Shown piece by piece: positions 6,579 to 14,700 of a stretch of DNA of 15,744 nt (positions within the stretch are counted from its first letter, which is position 1; the number at the start of each line of letters is the position of its first letter). The notes beneath the pieces are model-generated. The model worked only from the letters and a program-made list of their open reading frames with translations. It ran no database searches and was not told the DNA's origin. The translations under genes were made by a program, and so were the position numbers. Source of the DNA: Pleurocapsa sp. MO_226.B13 (GTDB taxonomy: Bacteria; Cyanobacteriota; Cyanobacteriia; Cyanobacteriales; Xenococcaceae); the NCBI GenBank assembly GCA_030064795.1, contig JASJEI010000230.1, positions 1-15,744 of the forward strand. Direction: 5' to 3'.

Positions 6579-7582
6579 GTTTATGTCTCCTTTGATTAAC
6601 AGTTTATTAGTTACTTAATTTAGAGTTTCGGTATATTTCCGTTTCGTTATTTTTATATTAATCAAGCAATAAAAGATTAGTTAGTGTGGCTTGTATCCCA
6701 TAACCAGTATGGTTTGCTGCCCGAACCAATTAAATATATTTTGGTAGAGAAAACTGTACTAAATAATGTTCGGTTTTAGCAGTTTAGCTATAGGGTTAAT
6801 ATTTACGATTGGCAAAGCCAGTGCGCGAAGCGCAATCGCCTGGCTTGTCATAGTTCAGTTATCTGTTTGTCTCGAAGGCTACTCCAATACTCCAAGTTCT
6901 CTCGGTCAGTCATTAAGACCTCCCTAGTTAAAACCCAATAATTGAAATAACCTACTAAAAATACGGTCGCCCCTAATTCCTTTCCCTCGCTCCTCTCCGT
7001 GAAAATTGGTGATGCACCGATAATCCTTGCACTCAGTTCGTCTCGCGCTTTCGCTCGGTTATTTCGCTCGCTCCGCAGCAAGAGAAAAGCATAGCACAGC
7101 CAGTCGCTCACCGTGAGGATGGGGCTATTTTTTATTTCTTTTTAGTGGTAGCCCACGCGCGTTTATTTGGGTCGCTCCTAAAGATCGCTCCCATCGTTCG
7201 CTTGATGGCGGTGCTTTCATCAAAATCTTGGGTGCTACGCTCGCTAGTTAGGGTTAATCTGCTTTTCCACTAGTTAATCGCGGGGAGAGAGGAGAAAGAG
7301 AGAGAGGATGGGTGGGGGTATCCGCTTTATTTAGGCTGTTCTACTATTTCTCTATGTTCCTTGCTCTGCCTGGGGTTCGGGCTTTCTTTTACGTGGCTGC
7401 CATGTTATAATTGTAGTTGTTGGTTCTTTTGTTTTGCCGTGTCTGTTCTCGCTTCGTCGTCTGTCTTTTCTGGGAAAAACATATCAAATATATAACCTTA
7501 CACAACAACAACAACAATAAAAAACAAATTCGATTTTCAACATTGTAAACAATCATTGTACAACTAACTCACAACGTTTATA
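6579..7582. other. 1-kb region without a convincing gene
   Basis: This gap lies between the divergent hsp20 and recombinase genes. It includes a nested hairpin at 6815-6846 (AAGCCAG with CTGGCTT, enclosing TGCGC-GAA-GCGCA) and GAGCGA/GCGATCG-like fragments, which are frequent in cyanobacterial intergenic repeats. A minus-strand frame at 6848-7111 (87 codons, GTG or TTG-type context, with SERNNRAKARDELSARIIGA) is made largely of such repeats and is probably not a gene. An ACA microsatellite lies at 7501-7517. The left end of the Tn554-like element should lie somewhere here, but I cannot place it. Confidence 0.5.
6815..6846. repeat. Nested palindromic repeat
   Basis: AAGCCAG (6815-6821) pairs with CTGGCTT (6840-6846). 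Inside it TGCGC pairs with GCGCA around GAA (6822-6834). This resembles small dispersed palindromes of cyanobacteria. It lacks a T-run on either side, so a terminator role is unlikely. Confidence 0.6.
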
Positions 7583-7584
7583 AT
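7541..7584 (+). promoter_or_regulatory. Promoter of the recombinase operon, possibly leaderless
   Basis: TATAAT at 7579-7584 is a perfect -10 box, and TTGTAC (7556-7561) lies 17 bases upstream as a weak -35. Transcription would begin near 7591, directly at the ATG of codon 4 (7592), giving a leaderless mRNA. Neither that ATG nor the one at 7583 has a Shine-Dalgarno. CATTGTA is repeated at 7541 and 7554, and ATTGT-AA-ACAAT (7542-7553) is a dyad that overlaps the -35 region's upstream edge, a possible operator. Confidence 0.55.
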
Positions 7585-8701
7585 GTTTACTATGAAAGTA
7601 CAGAAAGGTAAGTCACCAGCAGGTCAAACAGTGTGGATGGTTCTCGATGATAATTACTTACCCATCGACCCCATCCAAAGATACTTGCGCTATTTAGATA
7701 GCAAGGAGCGATCGCCCAATACCATTCAAGGCTATGCTCGTAACCTCAAGCTTTATTGGGAGTTTCTCAGGGATAAACATCTAGATTGGCAAGAAATAAC
7801 CATCGAACAGCTAAGTGAGTTTATTCACTGGTTGAGAAGTCCTAACCCTGCGGTGGTATCGGTTAAACCACAGACCGCTAAAAGGTCAGAAAAGACCATC
7901 AATCATGCTTTGACAACAGTTTGCTCGTTCTACGAGTTTTACGAGCGTATTGGGGAATCTGAAGGAGTTAATGCCTATCGCTATCAATTTCAACCAGGAC
8001 GCAAGTATAAACCTTTAATTCACGGCATCGCTAAAACTAAAGAAGTCAAAACCAGACTGTTGAAAGTTAAAGAGCCTAAAACCTTCCCAGGCTGTTTAAC
8101 AACGGCAGAAGTTAAGCAATTAATTGATGGTTGCAATCGTATACGAGATAAGTTTTTAGTCTGCTTACTTTATGAAACGGGGATGCGAATTGGTGAAGCA
8201 TTGGGACTGAGACATGAAGATATTCATTCTAGAGGAGTCAACGAAATTCAGGTTACGAATCGACCCGATAACATCAATGATGCTAGAGCCAAAACAGGAG
8301 ACAGAATTATTCATGTTTCTAAAGAATTAATGCGTCTGTATTCCGATTATTTAATTGAAGAATATCCCGAAAATCTCGACTCCGATTATGTCTTTGTTAA
8401 CTGTTGGTCAGAACCAATAGGAATGCCGATGAATCGCAACAATGTCAACGGCTTGTTTAGACGACTCACAAAGAAAACAGGCATTAAAGCATATCCCCAT
8501 TTACTCAGGCATACCCACGCCACCGAACTAATTAAAGCAGGTTGGGACATGGCTTACGTGCAGAAGAGATTGGGTCACGCTGACGTTCAAACCACCATTA
8601 ACACTTATGTTCACTTAGTTACCGAGGATATGGCAGAAGCCTATAAGGAATATTTAGAAGTAAAAAATAATGGAAAAGAGACAACTAAATCTATCAGATA
8701 G
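7583..8701 (+). CDS. tnpA: Tyrosine recombinase, Tn554 TnpA-like
   Basis: This is a 372-residue tyrosine recombinase. Residues about 30-125 form the SAM-like core-binding domain (RYLRYLDSKERSPNTIQGYA), and about 170-350 form the catalytic domain. The expected catalytic residues are Arg202 (TGMRIGEALGL), Lys237, His306 and Arg309 (HLLRHTHATEL), His332 (LGHADVQTT) and Tyr342. All are present, so the enzyme looks active. It is the first gene of three that overlap, in the order and size range of tnpA, tnpB and tnpC of Tn554-family transposons, which insert site-specifically without long terminal repeats. The open frame starts at ATG 7583, but ATG 7592 is the better start if the promoter reading is right. 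It overlaps the next gene by 32 bases. The symbol is by analogy to Tn554. Confidence 0.85.
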   Translation: MFTMKVQKGKSPAGQTVWMVLDDNYLPIDPIQRYLRYLDSKERSPNTIQGYARNLKLYWEFLRDKHLDWQEITIEQLSEFIHWLRSPNPAVVSVKPQTAKRSEKTINHALTTVCSFYEFYERIGESEGVNAYRYQFQPGRKYKPLIHGIAKTKEVKTRLLKVKEPKTFPGCLTTAEVKQLIDGCNRIRDKFLVCLLYETGMRIGEALGLRHEDIHSRGVNEIQVTNRPDNINDARAKTGDRIIHVSKELMRLYSDYLIEEYPENLDSDYVFVNCWSEPIGMPMNRNNVNGLFRRLTKKTGIKAYPHLLRHTHATELIKAGWDMAYVQKRLGHADVQTTINTYVHLVTEDMAEAYKEYLEVKNNGKETTKSIR

Positions 8702-10649
8702 ATTACCCTTATCTGTAGTTCCAGACAAAGATATTCAATGTGTTTATTGTGGCTCGAATAGCTATCAATATAAAGAAACTAGAACCAGAAAAAACGGTAC
8801 TCAAGCTAAAGTATTTAAGTGTAACCAATGTCATCAACAGTTTCGAGACAATTATCAATCAAGTATAAGAATTGATAAGAAGTATGTAACTGGAGAATAT
8901 AAACAAGAATATACTTTTTGTCCTCACTGCAATAGCGATCGGTATAAAAAAAGAGGAACTTCTCTAAGAAAAGATGGCACTACCGCCCAAAGGCTTGAGT
9001 GTAAAACTTGTCAGAAAACTTTTACTCAAAATTATCAAATCAACACTCTCAAACTACCCTTAGCAGGAGTTATCTGTCCTAAATGTTCCAGCACTGATTG
9101 TATTAAAAGTGGCAAGGTAAATCAGAGAACTCAGTATAGATGTAAAGATTGCTCTAGAGCCTTTATTTTAGCTAATCGCTCGCGGGAAAGTGCCAATATG
9201 TGGCTACCCGACGGGATAACCTTTGAGGAAATGTACGATTATGATGTCTGGGATTTAACTGTCTTAGGTTATCAAAAAAACCCTACTCATAGTGACTCGA
9301 CAACAGCTAATTTTGCTCCTATTAAACAAGACTGGCTAAAAGAAGCTTGTAAAAGATTAATTAAATTTAGAAGTGCTACTCTAGCTTTAAGCACCATCGG
9401 CGATAAATTACACTCTATTAGAGAATTTTCTCGATTTTTGAACCAATATTATCCTGACATTTTGCCCCATCAATTGAACCGTCAGGTAGTTGAAGATTAT
9501 TTAGTTCATCTCAAAGAGAAAAAATATTCAGCTTCTACCAGAATACACAGAATATCAGCCCTCAGAGACTTGCTGGAACATAGCGCAGCCATGAATTGGG
9601 TTGACGTTCCCAAAAATCCGTTAATCTTCAATCAAGATTTTCCAGCTAGAGAAAAAGCATTACCAAGATACATTCCCGATGCTATTCTCAAACAGTTAGA
9701 TGAGAATTTACAATATCTCCCCGAACCCATAGCCAGAATGGTAATTGTGGTTAGAGAAGTGGGGATGAGAATCTCAGAATTATGCACCTTAAAGTTTGAT
9801 TGTCTGCGTCAGGATGCTCAAGGTGAATGGTGGATTGAATATAAAAGATATAAATCAAAAGACGAACATAGTGTCCCCATTAGAGCCGAAGTAGCAGGAA
9901 TCATTCAAGCACAACAGGTATATATCAGAGATCATTTAGGCGAAGAGTTTAATTATTTATTTTGCACTACTAAAAATCCTTATTATTTTGAAAAATACGG
10001 ACAGTCAGCAAATAAGTTTCCCCTTGATTATTTTGAACCAGTTCCGAAAATAATTCGCCAAAGTATTTTAAGAGGCTACTTACATCTCTTAGCTAATACC
10101 AAACAGATAAAAGGAGAAGATGACAAAATTTTTCCTTTGAGCAAAATTCATCAGTTTAGACATACCAAAGCAACAGAATTAATTAATAACGGAGTTGGCA
10201 TTGAGTACGTTAAACGCTACTTGGGACATAATAGCTTTGCTATGACCTTACGCTATGCCCATATTCACGACCAAACCCTCAAAGAGCAAGTACAAGAATC
10301 GTGGTCGGAAGGAAAAATAGTTAATATTTCTGGCGAACTAATCGATACTAATCCAGAACTGGATAACGCTTCTAATTATCAGTTTAAGAAAGGAATTTTA
10401 GGGGAAGTTTTATCAAATGGTTATTGTGCCTTACCCGCTAGATTGACTTGTTCTAAAGGTAATGCTTGTCTTCAGTGTGGTGATTTTCGCACGACGTTAG
10501 AGTTTTTAGAGCAACACAAGGAACATCGAGAAAGAACAAAACAAGCTTTAGAAGTAGCCAAAACGAATAACTGGCAGCGTCAGATACAGGTAAACGAGGA
10601 TGTTCTCAATAATCTCAATAATATTATCAATTCACTGGAGCAAGACTAA
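8670..10649 (+). CDS. tnpB: Tyrosine recombinase with three N-terminal zinc ribbons, Tn554 TnpB-like
   Basis: This is a 659-residue recombinase. The first 165 residues hold three CxxC...CxxC zinc ribbons like those of IS1 InsA: Cys24/27-51/54, Cys84/87-111/114 and Cys136/139-158/161. A core-binding domain follows (about 215-315). The catalytic domain (about 335-545) carries Arg367 (GMRISEL), a Lys near 395-397, His494 and Arg497 (HQFRHTKATEL), His520 (LGH) and Tyr529. The C-terminal part has the Cys motif typical of Tn554 TnpB (CALPARLTC, then CLQCGDFRTT; Cys586, 594, 600, 603) and a helical tail. The size matches TnpB (about 630). The ribbons probably bind DNA and may help choose the target or the ends. 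It should act with TnpA in strand exchange. The start ATG at 8670 lies inside tnpA and the stop shares a base with the next start, so translation is coupled. Confidence 0.85.
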   Translation: MEKRQLNLSDRLPLSVVPDKDIQCVYCGSNSYQYKETRTRKNGTQAKVFKCNQCHQQFRDNYQSSIRIDKKYVTGEYKQEYTFCPHCNSDRYKKRGTSLRKDGTTAQRLECKTCQKTFTQNYQINTLKLPLAGVICPKCSSTDCIKSGKVNQRTQYRCKDCSRAFILANRSRESANMWLPDGITFEEMYDYDVWDLTVLGYQKNPTHSDSTTANFAPIKQDWLKEACKRLIKFRSATLALSTIGDKLHSIREFSRFLNQYYPDILPHQLNRQVVEDYLVHLKEKKYSASTRIHRISALRDLLEHSAAMNWVDVPKNPLIFNQDFPAREKALPRYIPDAILKQLDENLQYLPEPIARMVIVVREVGMRISELCTLKFDCLRQDAQGEWWIEYKRYKSKDEHSVPIRAEVAGIIQAQQVYIRDHLGEEFNYLFCTTKNPYYFEKYGQSANKFPLDYFEPVPKIIRQSILRGYLHLLANTKQIKGEDDKIFPLSKIHQFRHTKATELINNGVGIEYVKRYLGHNSFAMTLRYAHIHDQTLKEQVQESWSEGKIVNISGELIDTNPELDNASNYQFKKGILGEVLSNGYCALPARLTCSKGNACLQCGDFRTTLEFLEQHKEHRERTKQALEVAKTNNWQRQIQVNEDVLNNLNNIINSLEQD

Positions 10650-11626
10650 TGAATAAGGGAAAAGAAAAGCGGATTGCCGTTCTCAATGCAACCCAGGAAA
10701 AGCGTAGAAGAGAATTTTTAGAAAGGACGGAAAAAGCGATAATAAAACTATCTCAAACTAATCAAAAGCTATCCTTTGCTAATATTGCTAGAGAAGCCAA
10801 GGTTAGTATTAGTTATCTTTATAAATATCCTGAAATTAAAGAGAGAATTAAGTATTTGAGAAGACAGCAGGAAGAAAATGCTAAACCCGTTAAACCTCAA
10901 TTAAGAACTGAAAAATCATCTCAAGCGATTATTAATCAACTCAAGAATAGAATTAAAGCTTTAGATGCGGATAAAAAAGAGTTAACTAAACAGAATGAAG
11001 CTTTAACAGGAAGGCTTTATAGTCTGGGTAATACTCAGGATATTATTGCTCGTCTCAATGGTGAAAATGCTAGATTAAAAACTGAAATTGAGAAACTACG
11101 ATCTGAGTTACAAACTACTCACAAAGAGTTGAACAACTGTCAAAAGTGCCTAGTTAGTAGTAATCCGAAAATAACTTCTATTGAAGAAAAAAGAACCAAG
11201 CAATCAACTACTGATGAGATTAGTGATGAGTTGAAATCTCAGTTTAATGATGTCGGAATTAGATTGAATAAGACTTTAATTAAGTTAATTATATCAGCAC
11301 CAGAATCACAAGTTATCAATGCTTTATTGGTAGTGAAAGAGGCTCTAGCAGTGGGTAAAGTTAAGTCAAAAGCGGGATTATTTAGGAAAGCTTTGGAGGA
11401 AGCTTGGATACCTAATGAATCTGATGCAGAGAGAGAAACTAATGCGGTTAGATCGAGTTTTGCAGAGTGGTATGATTTAGCCCGTAGTTATGGGATTGTT
11501 ATTGGTTGTCGTGAGGAAGATGGGGTGATGATGGTGCAAGAGAATACTGGTAATTGGCATAAGTTTGAGGAGTTTTCAGGTAAGTGGACTTTGGAGTATT
11601 TGAAGCGAACGCAGAATAGAAGATGA
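10649..11626 (+). CDS. tnpC: Tn554 TnpC-like HTH/coiled-coil protein (DUF6262), extended
   Basis: This is a 325-residue protein whose first ~70 residues resemble Tn554 TnpC/DUF6262: RREFLERTEKAIIKL, then a helix-turn-helix SFANIAREAKVSISYLYKYP (42-61) and EIKERIKYLRRQQ. A long Lys/Glu/Asn-rich coiled coil runs at about 90-166. A separate C-terminal domain (about 190-325), with ALLVVKEALAVGKVKSKAG and LFRKALEEAWIPNE, recalls segments seen in cyanobacterial plasmid-replication proteins, but I cannot name it firmly. Tn554 TnpC is only about 125 residues, so this one is much longer. In Tn554, TnpC raises transposition frequency and influences orientation; an accessory DNA-binding role is likely here. 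The start ATG overlaps the tnpB stop by one base (TAATG). Confidence 0.75.
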   Translation: MNKGKEKRIAVLNATQEKRRREFLERTEKAIIKLSQTNQKLSFANIAREAKVSISYLYKYPEIKERIKYLRRQQEENAKPVKPQLRTEKSSQAIINQLKNRIKALDADKKELTKQNEALTGRLYSLGNTQDIIARLNGENARLKTEIEKLRSELQTTHKELNNCQKCLVSSNPKITSIEEKRTKQSTTDEISDELKSQFNDVGIRLNKTLIKLIISAPESQVINALLVVKEALAVGKVKSKAGLFRKALEEAWIPNESDAERETNAVRSSFAEWYDLARSYGIVIGCREEDGVMMVQENTGNWHKFEEFSGKWTLEYLKRTQNRR

Positions 11627-11629
11627 CCT

Positions 11630-11656
11630 GGTGTAATCCTTACACAAGGATTCACC
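11630..11656. repeat. Strong palindrome directly after tnpC
   Basis: AATCCTT (11635-11641) pairs with AAGGATT (11646-11652) around ACAC, extended by GGTG/CACC with one bulged T. An overlapping dyad GTGTAA-TCC-TTACAC spans 11631-11645. No T-run follows on either strand, so it is a poor intrinsic terminator. It lies between convergent genes, 3 bases after the tnpC stop. Confidence 0.65.
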
Positions 11657-11708
11657 TAGCTGCAATGGCGATTCGCCTTTTACAGACACCATGAATCCCT
11701 TCTCTACG

Positions 11709-14700
11709 CTACTTTTGAGTGCCAATGCCATCGCAGAGATGCCTGTCGCTATCTTCTTCAGGTTTTTTCTTCAGATAATCACTCACTACATCACAAGCAT
11801 CCACCATTAGCTGATCTAGGTCTTTATCCAACAGACTCTCCCATTTGTCAAAATCTAAATTCCACAGAATCACTGAATTATCCCAACTAGCAGTAGCAAG
11901 TGTCTTACCGTCGGGACTGAAACTGACGCTCGTGATTTCATCTTCATGCCCCTTTAAGGTTTCGAGTTCTTTACCGTCGTGACTCCAAAGTTGAACAGTG
12001 TTGTCTCCAGAAGTAGTGGCAATTATCTTACCGTCAGGGCTAAAACTCACGCTTTCAAACACATCGAGATACTGGATAGTTTTGAGTTCTTCCCCATCGC
12101 TATTCCAGAGTTTAATTGCCCCATCTCTACTGACACTGGTAATTGTTTGACCGTCAGGACTGAAACTGACGCTTATGACATAATCGTTATGCCCCTTTAA
12201 GGTTTTGAGTTCTTTACCGTCGATGCTCCAAAGTTTGACAGTCCTGTCCCGACTGCCAGTAGCAATGGTCTGACTGTCGGGGCTGTAACTGATACTATTA
12301 ACCATACCTTTATGTCCAGTCAGGATTTTGAGTTTCTCACCATCCCGACTCCAGATTTCGACAGGACCATCGAACCGGCCAGCCGCAATAGTTTCACCAT
12401 CAGGGCTAAAACTAACGCTTTGGATTGCGTCGTACTTCTCAGTTTTTAGAGATTTGAACTCTTTACTATCAATGCTCCAGAGTCTGACAATCCCGTGATG
12501 ACTGCTAGAGGCAATCATCTGAGCGTCGGGGCTGAAATCAATAGCATAGCTCCCACCCTGTTCGTCTGGGAAAGTTTTGAGTTTTTGACCGTCGATGCTC
12601 CAAAGTATGACAGTACTATCATAACTGGTAGTAGCAATTCTTTGACCATCAGGGCTGAACCTTACGAAATGGACTGGCTGTTTATGCCCTTGGAGAGTTT
12701 TGAACTCCAGATTCTTGAGACTCCAGAATCTAACCGTATTATCCTTACCAACAGAGGTAATAGTCTGACCGTCGGAACCGAAGCTAACGTATTTGACTGG
12801 ATAATAATGCTGAAGAGTTTGGAGTTCTTGACCGTTGATGCTCCAGAGTTTTACGGTCTTGTCATCACTGCTGGTAGCAATTCTCTGACCGTCAGGACTG
12901 AAACTGAGACTCCTGATCTTAGCCTGATGCCCAGTTAAGGTTCTGAGTAACTGACCGTCATGGCTCCAGAGCTTGACAATTTTGTCTTTACCAACAGTGG
13001 CAATCGTCTGCTTATCAGGGCTAAAACGAACAATTGTGACCGCTTTATCATGAGCAAGGATTTTGGATTCCCCACCGTCCGTACTCCAGAGTCTGGCAAC
13101 TCCATTCGCATCCTCAGTGACAATCCTCTGGCTGTCAGGGCTGAAACTTACGTTAAAGACCGAATCGTCATGAGGCAGCGTTTGTAGTTCCTTACCGTCG
13201 ATGCTCCAGAGTTTGGCACTGTTGCCAAAAATACTGCCACTAGCAATCATCTGGCCATTAGGGCTGAAACTCACTTGAAGATGTCCTCTATGCTGAAGAG
13301 TTTTAAGTTTCTTACCTTTCGTACTCCAGAGCGTTACAACATCAACACCATGAGCAATGGCAATTACTTTACTATCAGGGCTGAAACTCACAGAGGATAA
13401 AGAACCATTAGGGAATGTTTTGAGTTTCTCACCGCCCGTATTCCAGAGTGTGACGTCCTTACTGGCAGTGGCAACCATCTGGCCATCGGGGCTGAGAATC
13501 ACCTGCTGGGGAAATCCATTATAGGGCAGCGTTTGGAGTTCCTCACCGTCCATGTTCCAGAGTTTGACCCTTTTGCTATCCATTTTGTTTGCCCCAGTAA
13601 TGACAGTGGCAATTGTCTGACCGTCGTTAGGGCTAAAAATCACCCTTGCTACTACCTCATTATCCGGCAGCTTATGCGGCAGCGTTTGGAGTTCCTCACC
13701 GTCCATGCTCCAGAGTTTGACTGTCCCGTCCTGACTAGCAGTAGCAATTATCTTGCTATCGGGGTTAAGACGAACGCTCGTGATGTTTTCTGTACGTCCC
13801 TCTATGCGGTTATATTCTTTTACATCCTCGATCAGAGCCTGTTGTAGTGTTCCGCGTACTTGCTTCCGTAACTCAGATGGTGGGAGGATAGATTGCTTAA
13901 GTTTTTTTGCTGCCTGTAAGCTTTCGATTAACGTATCAAACGCCTGATTCGAGACCAAGAGAGCTTTTGAGGATTCGCTTAAATTGCGAATTTCTTCTAT
14001 TTGCTTTGCTCTCCAGTTAATCCCAGCCACAATTAACAATAATGTCAGCATTGGAGCAGCGATTAGAGTTATGACGGTTGTTTTCTGAGCAGCTTTGCGT
14101 GCCTTTCTTTCCTGCTCTAGCTCTCGCTGTCTTTGTTCTTCCTGTTTTCTTTTTTGGCGATCGCGCCTCTCGACACTTGCCTTGATAAATTGCTCACTCT
14201 TTTCATCCAAACTTCCGAAAGCTTTTTCATCAATTAGTTCAAGAACTCGCTCTAACTTAGAGCCACTCCAAAGTTCATCTTGTGCTTTCTCTTCATCTTC
14301 TTTTCTCAACTCATACCATTGATTAGCGTCACCAATTAATCGACTTCTTAGAATAATAATCTCTTTTTTTTCTTGGATTAAATCTTGTAAAAATTGCCAA
14401 GAGCGGAGCAATTGTTCATGAGCCACTTCAACATGAGGCACTTCAACATGAGCTAGTTCAAGACTTTGAGTTCCGCTTTCTTCAACAATTGATTTATATC
14501 TTCCACTTACTAAGAGACGAGAATCGATTAGTTTATTTAAAGTTCTTTCAAGAAGATTGTTATCTTTAAATCTAGACAGTTCGACTCTTCTACTTATAGG
14601 TTCTCGGTCTAAGATATCTATTAAGTCAATAAAAATCTGTTCGGCTGCTTTTTGTTCTTGCTCATTAAGTTCTTGCTTATATATATAATCAGCTTGCTTT

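Noticed and set aside
6579..6660. RNA thermometer in the hsp20 leader
   Set aside because: The leader contains only a short CUCU that could pair with GGAG. No convincing hairpin covering the ribosome site was found by eye. Folding software would be needed.
6848..7111. Minus-strand 87-codon frame
   Set aside because: The sequence is built largely from GAGCGA/GCGAAAGCGCGAG-type cyanobacterial repeats. It has no Shine-Dalgarno and no recognisable domain.
7080..7141. Terminator-like stretch ending in TTTTTTATTTCTTTTT
   Set aside because: No stable stem precedes the T-rich tract, and there is no gene upstream on that strand to end.
11667..11681. GGCG-ATT-CGCC followed by TTTT as a terminator for tnpC
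   Set aside because: The stem is only 4 bp and the T-run has 4 bases, too weak to call.
11850..13790. Regularly spaced DNA repeats resembling a repeat array
   Set aside because: The period of about 120 bases and the continuous coding frame show WD40 repeats, not a CRISPR array. No spacer-like structure is present.
11979..13847. Several plus-strand frames antisense to the WD40 region that share similar peptides with one another
   Set aside because: Their mutual similarity comes from the WD40 repeats read on the opposite strand. They have no start signals and no known family.
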